A stretch of 54,909 nt of DNA, taken from assembly GCA_021775555.1 (NCBI GenBank), contig JAJFHP010000045.1, positions 1 to 54,909 of the forward strand, written 5' to 3'. Every line of letters starts with the position of its first letter. Positions within the stretch are counted from its first letter, which is position 1. Under the pieces are notes generated by a model. The model did not search any database. It saw nothing but the letters and a program-made list of their open reading frames with translations, and had not been told where the DNA came from. Made by a program: the position numbers and the translations under genes. Shown here one piece after another: positions 29,613-40,160 of the stretch. The DNA is from Hyphomicrobiales bacterium. GTDB lineage: Bacteria > Pseudomonadota > Alphaproteobacteria > Rhizobiales > Methyloligellaceae.

Positions 29613-29696
29613 ATGGACATGACAGCAAGACTGACCGCGTTTGCCGCCCTGGTGGCTTTTGGATTTCTGTCAGCGATTATTCTCGGCATGATTTGA
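29613..29696 (+). CDS. Small membrane peptide, 27 aa
   Basis: ORF of 27 codons: a short polar start (MDMTARLTAF) and one hydrophobic segment (AALVAFGFLSAIILGMI). The near-consensus AAGGAGG ends 8 bases upstream of the ATG, unusually strong for a chance ORF, and an intrinsic terminator follows at 29843. So this appears to be a discrete small-protein transcript between acuI and a lipoprotein gene. Function unknown. Confidence 0.55.
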   Translation: MDMTARLTAFAALVAFGFLSAIILGMI

Positions 29697-29842
29697 GCCC
29701 TTCAGGGCTTCTGCCGTCGCCAGATTTCCACCACGGCAAAAAACACAGTTTCATCGCCTGATCGGCAATCACGATTTTGTTTGCCGGGGGGTGGTGTTTT
29801 TGGAACAAATCTCCAAGTTAGTCTGGTAAATAACCCTTCGAG

Positions 29843-29870
29843 AGGCTGCCCTGATTACGGGCAGCCTTTT
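29843..29870 (+). terminator. Intrinsic terminator upstream of DUF2927 gene
   Basis: AGGCTGCCC (29843-29851), loop TGATTAC, GGGCAGCCT (29859-29867), then a TTTT run to 29870. Perfect 9-pair stem with a T-tract on the plus strand. It ends the transcript of the small membrane peptide region. Confidence 0.85.
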
Positions 29871-29896
29871 GACTTGTCGGGATATAGTCTCCACCC

Positions 29897-30652
29897 ATGT
29901 TGAAGCCCCTAATAATCCTTCTGACACTGGCACTCAGCGCCTGCGCAACGCAGCTGGGCGTGCGGGACAAGGTGGATTTGAGGCGGCAAATGTTCTCGCA
30001 GGTCGTATTTGCGCCTGACTATGACAGCCGGCGGACAGACTTTCTAGGCAAGTGGGGCGGTCCGCTCAGCATCAAACTGAAGGATCAAACCGGGAGATCG
30101 ATAGATAAATATAAAGCAACTGTAAAACAGCAGACTGAGGTCCTGGAAAAAATCACGGGTCTTAAACTTTCATTGGCAACAGAAAACAACCCCGCAAACG
30201 TCACCATACTTTTTGACTCGTTGGGTGGAATGCAAAAGCTGGCCACTTCAAATACAGGCACTGCCGCAGGTGCAAAGGCCAGCATTTCAAAGTCGGGCTG
30301 CCATGCCGAAATTGATAAACATTCAAATCATCGCATCACTGCGGCTCGCATCTTCGTAATTGTCGACCCCAGTGCTGAATCCGTGCAACTCATGAACGGG
30401 ACATTAAATGCTGAGGTAGAAAAGGAAGAACAACTCAGGGTTACTCAATGCCTTGTGAAGAGCTTGATTCAAATCCTGGGCTTTGTGAACGCCTCGGATG
30501 TCATCACGCCGTCTATTTTTAATGACGCTCGGAATCTGTCGCACCCGACAAGTGTTGATCTCAAAATAATCAAGGCGCTTTACAATACCTCATTAAAGCC
30601 GGGCATGCCGCGCAAACAAGCGCTGGCAGTCGTTGACAACCTTCTGCAGTAG
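29897..30652 (+). CDS. DUF2927-like lipoprotein
   Basis: 251 aa starting with a lipoprotein signal MLKPLIILLTLALSACATQL (lipobox LSAC). The C-terminal pattern SVDLKIIKALYNTSLKPGM resembles DUF2927 proteins, which end with a 'LYDPRLKPGM'-type motif. The rest is weakly recognised. A putative metal-binding or peptidase-like role has been suggested for related proteins, but I see no convincing motif. Envelope protein, role unknown. Confidence 0.7.
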   Translation: MLKPLIILLTLALSACATQLGVRDKVDLRRQMFSQVVFAPDYDSRRTDFLGKWGGPLSIKLKDQTGRSIDKYKATVKQQTEVLEKITGLKLSLATENNPANVTILFDSLGGMQKLATSNTGTAAGAKASISKSGCHAEIDKHSNHRITAARIFVIVDPSAESVQLMNGTLNAEVEKEEQLRVTQCLVKSLIQILGFVNASDVITPSIFNDARNLSHPTSVDLKIIKALYNTSLKPGMPRKQALAVVDNLLQ

Positions 30653-30675
30653 CTCCTGGTTTCGTCACCAGAATT

Positions 30676-31863
30676 TTATCCCGCGCCAACAATGCCACGC
30701 AGTACTCTGAGAAACGATTCCAGCTCATCTTCCGAATTGTAGTAATGCGCAGAGACCCGCACCAGTTCGGGAATATCGCGTGCAAGCGTGTCGAGAAATG
30801 AACCCGCTCTTGGAATTGTTTTTACGCAGACATCCTCTCTTTGCAGGACTGCTGTAATGTCCTGTGCCGGTATTGTGTCATGAGAGAAGGTTACGAGACC
30901 GGCATTTTCGGTTCCAAGATCCTGCACCGTAATACCTGGAAAACCGGTGAGTTCGGCACGCAATCCTTCCGCCAGATGGCGAACACGCTCACGGATGTTC
31001 TCGAGCCCTAGTACACGTGCATAGTCAGCTGCAGCACCAAGCCCCAGCCGCAAAGCCGGTTCCTGTTCATGGGTCTCATAGCGCCGTGCACTGGACACCA
31101 GTTCGTAGGCATCCGGTTTCGTCCAAAGCGCATTAAAATCATCAATAATGCCGGGTTCCGCTCCTGACCCCGACAATCGTTCCTCACGCACATAAAGAAA
31201 CCCGGTTCCCTTCGGGCCGCGCAACCATTTGCGCCCAGCTGAACTGAGGTAATCACAGCCCAGCTCTTTCACATCAACTGACACTTGCCCAACCGCCTGG
31301 CAGGCATCCAGCAAATAGGGAATGCCTTGCTCCCTGGCAACGCGGCCAATTTCGGCTGCCGGGTTCATGAGACCGCCATTTGTTGGTATCCAGTTGATGG
31401 CAATGAGCTTGACCGAACCATCGATCATTTTTTCCAGGGCCACAGGATCGGTTGCCCCGCTATTGCCAGACGGGATGACATCGATCACGCAGCCTGTCCG
31501 CTTCTGCATTTGCAGGAAGGCAACGTAGTTGGCGCCATATTCCGAACGACTGGTAAGTATCCGGTCCCCTTCCTCAAAGCGAAAACCCTGAAACAGGGAC
31601 TGCCACGCAAGCGTATGGCTGCCCATGAGCGCGATTTCATTCGGCTTTGCATTAATGAGAGCGGCAACTGAGTCATACACCGCATCAAAAGTCGCGGTAT
31701 CCTGCATCAGTGCAGGATACCCCCCGATTTTGGCTTCCAGCGCAAAATAATCCTGAACTGCATCGATGACCTGCTGAGGCATCAAGGAGCAGCTCGCATT
31801 GTTCAGATAAATGCCGCTTTCAGCCGCCGGCGTTTCGGCACGGGCTTTTGTCACATCAAGCAT
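30676..31863 (-). CDS. Class V aminotransferase-fold PLP enzyme (copy 1)
   Basis: 395 aa fold-type I PLP protein of the class V group (cysteine desulfurase / isopenicillin-N-epimerase-like). The catalytic Lys lies in SSAGRKWLRGPKGTGFLYV, the cofactor Asp in YLLDACQAVGQ. It is a close paralogue of the gene directly upstream: SVKLIAINWIPTNGG versus KVKLIAITWIPTNGG, and YYNSEDELESF versus YYNSEDELETF. It lies at the downstream end of the metH operon, after a 41-base gap. Substrate unknown; a sulfur- or methionine-related amino acid is plausible from context. Confidence 0.85.
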   Translation of the reverse strand: MLDVTKARAETPAAESGIYLNNASCSLMPQQVIDAVQDYFALEAKIGGYPALMQDTATFDAVYDSVAALINAKPNEIALMGSHTLAWQSLFQGFRFEEGDRILTSRSEYGANYVAFLQMQKRTGCVIDVIPSGNSGATDPVALEKMIDGSVKLIAINWIPTNGGLMNPAAEIGRVAREQGIPYLLDACQAVGQVSVDVKELGCDYLSSAGRKWLRGPKGTGFLYVREERLSGSGAEPGIIDDFNALWTKPDAYELVSSARRYETHEQEPALRLGLGAAADYARVLGLENIRERVRHLAEGLRAELTGFPGITVQDLGTENAGLVTFSHDTIPAQDITAVLQREDVCVKTIPRAGSFLDTLARDIPELVRVSAHYYNSEDELESFLRVLRGIVGAG

Positions 31864-31904
31864 AGGAGGAGCTCATTCTGTCTGGTTTATGAAATCCGGT
31901 TACG

Positions 31905-33080
31905 TCAGCGAACTACAATATGACGCAAGGCCTGCACAAATGTCTCTAGTTCATCTTCTGAATTGTAATAGTGCGGCGAGACGCGCACGATATTTGGCAA
32001 TTCGCGCGCACTGGCGTCCAGCAAGGTGCTCGGCGGTCTGGATACGCTCACGTTAATATGCTTTTCGCCAAGCATGGCCTTGATGCTGTCAGCCTCAATC
32101 CGATTGTGGGAAAAAGTCACGATGGCACATTTCTCTTTGCCGATATCCTGAACCGTTACACCCGGGATTTCCGCCAAAGCGTCACGCAGGCTGCTTGCCA
32201 GTATGCGAACGCGTTTCTGAATGGCCTCCAGACCAACAGTCAGTGCATAGTCGACCGCTGCCCCCAAACCCAGATGTAGCGCAATCGAGCTTTCCCAGGA
32301 TTCAAAACGTCTCGCATCCGGGCGCATCTTATATGTACCTGGCGTACTCCAAGTTGCGCCGAACAAGTCGAGCATACAGGGCTCAGTCTGTGCAAGCATC
32401 TCGGTGCTTACATAGAGAAAGCCGGTACCGCGCGGGCCACGCAGGAACTTACGGCCCGTAACCGACAAATAATCACATCCCAGATGGATCACATCCACCG
32501 GCATCTGTCCCGCTGCCTGGCACCCATCAAGCAGGTAAGGAATGCCGTGCGATTTAGCGACCTTGCCAATATCAACGGCAGGATTGACCAAACCTCCATT
32601 GGTGGGAATCCAGGTGATGGCGATGAGCTTCACCTTGCCATCAATCATTTTCTCCAGGGCTTGCGGGTCCGCTGCTCCTGAAGTATCGCCAGGAATGATA
32701 TCGATGACGCAGCCCGTGCGTTTGGCAATCTGCAGGAAGGCAATGTAATTCGCGGCATACTCCGCTTCGGCTGTGAGGATACGGTCCCCTTCTTTCAGAT
32801 CTTGTGCGTAAAAGGCCCATTGCCAGGCAACAGTCGCATTCTCTGCAAAAGCAATTTCTGATTTATCAGCCCCAATCAATCGCGCCACAGAGCTGTAGGC
32901 TGCCTCGATACGGTCATTCTCCTGCGCTTTGGCCTCATAGCCGCCGATGCGGGATTCCAGATCGATATGATCTTTGACCGCCTCAATGACCGGGGTTGGC
33001 ATGAGACCTGCACCCGCATTATTGAGATGGATGCAATGAGCAACGCCGGGCGTATCGGCCCGCAATTCATCGATATTCAT
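31905..33080 (-). CDS. Class V aminotransferase-fold PLP enzyme (copy 2)
   Basis: 391 aa from ATG 33080, chosen because GAGGGAG lies 5 bases upstream (frame open to 33122). Same layout as copy 1: catalytic Lys in SVTGRKFLRGPRGTGFLYV, Asp in YLLDGCQAAGQ. The pair is a tandem duplication that has diverged moderately. Its start lies 7 bases after the metH C-part stop, so both are likely cotranscribed with the methionine genes. Function unknown: cysteine/homocysteine desulfurase, racemase or lyase activity is possible. Confidence 0.85.
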   Translation of the reverse strand: MNIDELRADTPGVAHCIHLNNAGAGLMPTPVIEAVKDHIDLESRIGGYEAKAQENDRIEAAYSSVARLIGADKSEIAFAENATVAWQWAFYAQDLKEGDRILTAEAEYAANYIAFLQIAKRTGCVIDIIPGDTSGAADPQALEKMIDGKVKLIAITWIPTNGGLVNPAVDIGKVAKSHGIPYLLDGCQAAGQMPVDVIHLGCDYLSVTGRKFLRGPRGTGFLYVSTEMLAQTEPCMLDLFGATWSTPGTYKMRPDARRFESWESSIALHLGLGAAVDYALTVGLEAIQKRVRILASSLRDALAEIPGVTVQDIGKEKCAIVTFSHNRIEADSIKAMLGEKHINVSVSRPPSTLLDASARELPNIVRVSPHYYNSEDELETFVQALRHIVVR

Positions 33081-33087
33081 TGCTCCC

Positions 33088-35769
<2,682 letters not shown>

Positions 35770-35792
35770 GTAGGGATTACGCCTTTGGACGG

Positions 35793-36854
35793 TTAATCGT
35801 GCACGAAGGGTTCTAGCCCGGAGAGGCGCATCTTGTGCTTCCTCTCGGGAATAATACGGGGCGGGTATTTGGCGACCGCCTCGGCCAGCAGACGGATATG
35901 TTCCGGTGTCGTGCCACAACAGCCTCCAACCATGTTGACCAGGCCTTGCCTGGCCCATGCCTCGAGTTTGGGAGCAAACTCCTCCGGCGTCTCATCATAC
36001 TCGCCAAGCTCGTTTGGCAGACCGGCATTGGGATAAGCCGTCACATAAGTATCAGCCTCTTCAGACAGGTCGGACACGGCGGGACGCAACTGTTCAGCAC
36101 CGAATGCACAATTCATCCCGATGGAAAAAGGCTTGATGTGCCGCATGGAATACCAGAAGGCCTCGGGGGTTTGTCCGGAGAGATTGCGACCTGATAAATC
36201 GGTGATTGTACCGGAGATCATGATCGGCAGCTCAACGCCCAGTTCGTCAAACACCTGTTTGACCGCAAAACCGGCGGCCTTGGCATTAAGCGTATCGAAC
36301 ACAGTTTCAATTAGTATCGTATCCACGCCACCCTCAATCAGTCCGCGTGCCTGCTCGGAGCATGCCTCCACAAGCTCGTCAAAGCTGATGTTGCGAAAGC
36401 CCGGATTGTTCACATCCGGTGAAAGGGAGGCGGTCCGGTTTGTCGGGCCGATGGCGCCGGCAACAAAGCGCGGTTTGTCCGGCGTTTTTTCCGACCATGC
36501 ATCAGCAGCTTCTCGGGCAATCCGCGCCGCCTCCCGGTTGAGTTCCCGGGCATAATCCTCAAGACCGTAATCCGCTTGCGAAATGGAGGTCGAATTGAAT
36601 GTGTTGGTCTCGATAATATCCGCTCCGACTTCCAGAAAGGAACCGTGAATTTCACGGATGATCTGGGGCTGGGTCAGAACCAGAAGATCGTTGTTGCCCT
36701 TCAGGTCCTGTTTCCAGTCCTTGAAGCGCTCACCACGAAATGCCGCTTCGTCCAGCTTGTGACGCTGGATCATGGTGCCCATGGCTCCGTCGAGTACCAG
36801 TATCCGGTTCTCGACCGCATGCTTCAGGGCGGAGATGCGCTCCTCCCGGATCAT
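35793..36854 (-). CDS. Methionine synthase homocysteine-binding part
   Basis: 353 aa homocysteine S-methyltransferase domain, the N-terminal part of MetH. Visible motifs: [39 protein letters not shown] and the zinc-binding [12 protein letters not shown]. It ends at [11 protein letters not shown], exactly where intact MetH has the linker to [12 protein letters not shown]. The stop is followed by 23 bases and the next gene starts in another frame. Split MetH is known in other alphaproteobacteria, so this is probably a functional split. Its start overlaps the metF stop by 4 bases. Confidence 0.92.
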   Translation of the reverse strand: MIREERISALKHAVENRILVLDGAMGTMIQRHKLDEAAFRGERFKDWKQDLKGNNDLLVLTQPQIIREIHGSFLEVGADIIETNTFNSTSISQADYGLEDYARELNREAARIAREAADAWSEKTPDKPRFVAGAIGPTNRTASLSPDVNNPGFRNISFDELVEACSEQARGLIEGGVDTILIETVFDTLNAKAAGFAVKQVFDELGVELPIMISGTITDLSGRNLSGQTPEAFWYSMRHIKPFSIGMNCAFGAEQLRPAVSDLSEEADTYVTAYPNAGLPNELGEYDETPEEFAPKLEAWARQGLVNMVGGCCGTTPEHIRLLAEAVAKYPPRIIPERKHKMRLSGLEPFVHD

Positions 36855-37771
36855 CGTACAATTCCCTGTTTTGCAACCGTCTTCGGCCTCAGTCCCAGAA
36901 GGTGGCAGATGGCGAATACCAGATCGGCCCTATTCAGTGTGTAGAAGTGGAATTCGTTCACCCCTTGAGCGGCCAGGTCGGAAACCTGTTCCGCGGCAAT
37001 GGTCGCAGCAACGAGCTTGCGCGTTTCAGGGTCATCATCAAGACCCTCATACTGATTGGCGATCCGGCTGGGCATATGGGTGCCGCATTGGGCCGCGAAT
37101 TTCGCCACCTGGTTGAAATTCAGGATCGGGATGAAACCAGGCGTGATCGGAATGTCGATGCCCGCCGCACGTACCCGGTCGAGGTAACGGAAATAGAGAT
37201 CGTTATCGAAAAAGAACTGGGTGATGGCACGGGTCGCGCCTGCATCCACCTTTGCTTTCAGCACATCGATATCAGCAGTGAAATCCTTGCTGTCAGGATG
37301 TTTTTCCGGATAGGCGGAGACAAAAACCTCGAAATCAGCGATGCGCTTGATGCCTGCCACAAGCTCTGCTCCATTGGCGTATCCGCCCGGGTGCGGTTCA
37401 TAACGCGCATCTTCGACATCAGGCATATCTCCGCGTAACGCCACAATATGGCGTACCCCAAGGTCCCAATAGTCCTTGATGACGGCATCAATTTCAGCTC
37501 GCGTGGCCCCAACGCATGTCAGATGCGCGGCCGGCGTCAGCGCCGTATCCTTCAAGATACCGGCAACCGTCGCATGGGTGCGCTCGCGTGTGGACCCGCC
37601 TGCCCCATAGGTCACAGAGATGAAATGAGGACTGAGCGGCTCAAGACGGCGGATGGCATGCCACAGCGTCTGTTCCATCTTTTCGCTCTTGGGCGGGAAG
37701 AACTCGAATGAGACTTTCATTTCGCCATCCTCGTTTAACGACCGCCGCTGGCTGGTGGATTTGAGCATCAT
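36851..37771 (-). CDS. metF: Methylenetetrahydrofolate reductase
   Basis: 306 aa FAD-dependent TIM-barrel enzyme that supplies methyl-THF to MetH. Signatures: [64 protein letters not shown] and [11 protein letters not shown]. Starts at an ATG overlapping the regulator's TGA (ATGA), typical translational coupling; an inner ATG at 37720 is possible. The operon order regulator-metF-metH is common in alphaproteobacteria. Confidence 0.95.
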   Translation of the reverse strand: MMLKSTSQRRSLNEDGEMKVSFEFFPPKSEKMEQTLWHAIRRLEPLSPHFISVTYGAGGSTRERTHATVAGILKDTALTPAAHLTCVGATRAEIDAVIKDYWDLGVRHIVALRGDMPDVEDARYEPHPGGYANGAELVAGIKRIADFEVFVSAYPEKHPDSKDFTADIDVLKAKVDAGATRAITQFFFDNDLYFRYLDRVRAAGIDIPITPGFIPILNFNQVAKFAAQCGTHMPSRIANQYEGLDDDPETRKLVAATIAAEQVSDLAAQGVNEFHFYTLNRADLVFAICHLLGLRPKTVAKQGIVR

Positions 37772-38787
37772 TGCGCAGTCTCCAGATTTCCCGTGCTCCG
37801 CTGCTTCTTTTTTGCTCGCCCTGCGCCGGCCTTCTCAGCAAGCCACAGGGAAACCGTGAGCTTGCCATCACCCGCATTGCCAAGCGGATCCATGTCGCGC
37901 CTCGCCGCCAGCTTGAGACCTGATGATGCGATCCAGCTCGCCACCTTTCCCGGCTCAAGCCCAAGGCGGCGATGGGCATGGCTCTCGCGCAGAAACTCCA
38001 GTTCGTGCGGCGCAAAATCAACGACCAGCAGTCTGCCGCCGGGCGCCAGAATACGCGCGGCTTCGCGCAGCGCACTTGCCGGATCGTCTAGAAAATGGAG
38101 CACCTGGTGCAGCACCACCGCATCCACTTCGCCGTCGGCGAAGCTCAGGGAGAACAGATCGCCCTGGCGCACCTGGCAATGAACGAGACTTGCCGCCTCC
38201 AGCTTGGCCCGCGCATAGGCCAGCATATCGCAGTTGATATCAACACCCACGGCATGTTTCGCACGGCTTGCGAACAGCTCCATGATGCGCCCGGTGCCAG
38301 TGCCAAGATCGACAAAATAATTGAACGGTCCCTCGCCCAGCGCGTCGAGCATTGCCTGCTCGACCTCATCTTCGGCCACGTGCAGCGAACGGATAACATC
38401 CCATTCAGACGCGTGTTCCTTGAAGTAGGCTTGCGCTGTTTCAGCCCGCTCGCGCATGACCGTTTCCGCGCGCGCGCGATCGCGCTCAAGGTCCGCATCT
38501 GTGGCATCGAGTGAATTCACAATCGCCCGCGCCAGATCCGCCGAACCGCCGCCATTGGCCAGACGGAAGAAAACCCAGCTTCCTTCGCGAAACCTCTCGA
38601 TAAGACCTGCTTCGGTCAGCAACTTCAAATGTCTCGAAATCCGCGGCTGGCTCTGACCCATTATGCGCGTCAGATCCTTGACATTCAGCTCTCCTCCCGA
38701 CAGCAGCGCAAGCAAACGCAAGCGGGTAGGTTCACCCGCGGCCTTTAAGCCTGAAAGAAGCTGCATGGTCGTCATTTGCTCAGACAT
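37768..38787 (-). CDS. ArsR-type regulator with SAM-dependent methyltransferase domain (SahR-like)
   Basis: 339 aa. N-terminal ArsR winged helix (about 1-90; GEPTRLRLLALLSGGELNVKD, then ISRHLKLLTEAGLIERF) without the usual CxC metal site. The C-terminal class I methyltransferase fold (about 130-310) has VDLGTGTGRIMELFA and VGVDINCDML. This architecture beside metF-metH matches SahR, which senses S-adenosylhomocysteine and controls methionine-cycle genes in Proteobacteria. A perfect palindrome is 52 bases upstream. Ends in a Lys/Arg-rich tail. Regulatory role inferred. Confidence 0.88.
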   Translation of the reverse strand: MSEQMTTMQLLSGLKAAGEPTRLRLLALLSGGELNVKDLTRIMGQSQPRISRHLKLLTEAGLIERFREGSWVFFRLANGGGSADLARAIVNSLDATDADLERDRARAETVMRERAETAQAYFKEHASEWDVIRSLHVAEDEVEQAMLDALGEGPFNYFVDLGTGTGRIMELFASRAKHAVGVDINCDMLAYARAKLEAASLVHCQVRQGDLFSLSFADGEVDAVVLHQVLHFLDDPASALREAARILAPGGRLLVVDFAPHELEFLRESHAHRRLGLEPGKVASWIASSGLKLAARRDMDPLGNAGDGKLTVSLWLAEKAGAGRAKKKQRSTGNLETAQ

Positions 38788-38838
38788 GACACTTTACCGG
38801 CAAGTTGCTGCACGAACCGCCCTCAACATAAGAGCGAA

Positions 38839-38862
38839 ACATATAAATATATCTTTATATGT
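38839..38862. promoter_or_regulatory. Palindromic operator upstream of the SahR-like gene
   Basis: ACATATAAA (38839-38847), TATATC, TTTATATGT (38854-38862): a perfect 9-base inverted repeat with a 6-base spacer, 52 bases upstream of the regulator start. Its AT-rich symmetry is typical of ArsR-family operators. It probably controls the whole methionine-cycle operon. The regulator match is inferred from position. Confidence 0.6.
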
Positions 38863-38934
38863 CAAGCGGAGAGATTTCATGTCCCAGAACAAGGGATATG
38901 AACCTGAGTATCCTGTTGTTTACAAAAGGATATT

Positions 38935-39186
38935 CTATTGCAGAAGCACGTTTGGGTCTTCCCCCAAGACGGCTGCCCGATAGCAGGTTAAAGCACCTTT
39001 GGCGCGAAAGCGGGCTTCTATCGGCCCAGCCACAAGCGATCCGAGTGCCCTGCCCGTCTCTGATGTTTGCTGGTTGATCATGCGAAACGCGGCTGCCTTA
39101 CAGGCATCGAATGTCCCGAAGCTTAGGTAAAAATAGCCATGGACAAGCGCCAGAAACACAACTGCGGCCACAATCAGATTTTTCAT
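38935..39186 (-). CDS. Small membrane or secreted hypothetical protein, 83 aa
   Basis: Starts at ATG 39186, preceded by GGGGG (frame open to 39225). MKNLIVAAVVFLALVHGYFY is a signal peptide or membrane anchor; two cysteines (DACKAA and LTCYRA) may pair in the periplasm. Not recognised as a family. The gene lies upstream of, and in opposite orientation to, nothing obvious; its 3' end approaches the SahR-like promoter. Confidence 0.6.
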   Translation of the reverse strand: MKNLIVAAVVFLALVHGYFYLSFGTFDACKAAAFRMINQQTSETGRALGSLVAGPIEARFRAKGALTCYRAAVLGEDPNVLLQ

Positions 39187-39572
39187 GGATGCCCCCTTTG
39201 AGCCGCCAATTGCAAGGCGACTCACATGATTATGTCCGACTCACTTTAGCACAAGAGCGGGTCACTCGCCCTCGCCATCCCCCAGGCCCACCGCTGTTGA
39301 ACCGGCAATAGCCGGTATGGTCGCGGGGATACCAGGCGCCCCGGTCAACAGCGCAACCGCCATCATTTTGATGCGTATGGCATGTGCTCTCCCCATGTCC
39401 GGTTTCTTGAACGTGACCAGGCGAGCAGCATACCGCCCACGGCAGCTTCGCGTTGAACTGCTTTCTCGTCCACCAGTGCCAATTTTCCATGTTACGTCTG
39501 GATTCAGACAGATTCACCGGTTAGATTCAGAGTAACGTTGAACACTGATCAGGAAACAGACGACCCATACTC
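39187..39572. other. Intergenic region, 386 bases
   Basis: No well-supported gene. A 44-codon minus-strand frame (about 39264-39398) would encode a short hydrophobic peptide, but it has no binding site. Longer frames on both strands overlap each other and look non-coding. A short repeat GGCAATAGCC (39303-39312) is nearly palindromic. Confidence 0.4.
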
Positions 39573-40157
39573 ATGAGATCATCACGTCTTGCAACAACAA
39601 TTGGCTTTTGCCTGCTTGTCCTCGTCGCCTTTCCCGGCATTGCCCGGGCAGACGGGCCGGCCGCTTTCATGAAACAGGCTGGTTTGCAGCTGATTGCTGC
39701 CGCTCGCTCACGCTCACATGAAACTTTGGCCGATATCATTCGCCTCTACTCGGACCTTCCGGACATCGGTCTGTACTCACTCGGAAACTACCGCAAGCAT
39801 CTGCCAAGCAGCCGCCGCAGCTCCTATTACGATGGCGTGGCCCGTTTCATGGCGCGCTACTTCATTGGGCAGGCCAAGCAATACCACGTTGCCAAATTCC
39901 AGGTGGTGACGCAGAGCAGAAAGCTCGAATGGGGCTTTGAGGTGGAGAGCCTTGTGACCATGACCAGCGGCACGACCCATACGTTGCGCTGGCACGTCGT
40001 CCCACGCAAGGGTGGCTACAAGGTGAGAGACGTCTCGATCGTCGGTGTCTGGATCACACCAATATCCATGGTGGGCCAGCAGAAAGACCTGTTCGAGGGT
40101 TACATCCGTAACAATGGCGGCAAGATCAAGGCCCTGCTCTCTGCGCTGGGGGGCTGA
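39573..40157 (+). CDS. MlaC/Ttg2D-like phospholipid-binding protein
   Basis: 194 aa with a Sec signal peptide (IGFCLLVLVAFPGIARAD, cleaved near residue 26). The mature domain resembles the toluene-tolerance Ttg2/MlaC family of periplasmic lipid carriers: FMARYFIGQAKQYHVAKF, RWHVVPRKGGYKVRDVSIVGV and KDLFEGYIRNNGG. MlaC moves phospholipids between outer and inner membrane. No MlaA, D, E or F genes are in the window. Converges on ettA with 3 bases between stops. Confidence 0.85.
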   Translation: MRSSRLATTIGFCLLVLVAFPGIARADGPAAFMKQAGLQLIAAARSRSHETLADIIRLYSDLPDIGLYSLGNYRKHLPSSRRSSYYDGVARFMARYFIGQAKQYHVAKFQVVTQSRKLEWGFEVESLVTMTSGTTHTLRWHVVPRKGGYKVRDVSIVGVWITPISMVGQQKDLFEGYIRNNGGKIKALLSALGG

Positions 40158-40160
40158 CTG

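Noticed and set aside
29374-29628. 84-codon minus-strand ORF
   Set aside because: It overlaps the start of the 27-aa peptide and the acuI promoter, and lacks supporting signals.
35770-35958. Upstream extension of the metH C-part frame
   Set aside because: The extension overlaps the end of the homocysteine-domain gene in another frame and has no sequence resembling MetH; ATG 35769 is the natural start.
39230-39517. 95-codon minus-strand ORF
   Set aside because: Composition is not protein-like (Cys/Trp/His rich, no family signature) and there is no binding site.
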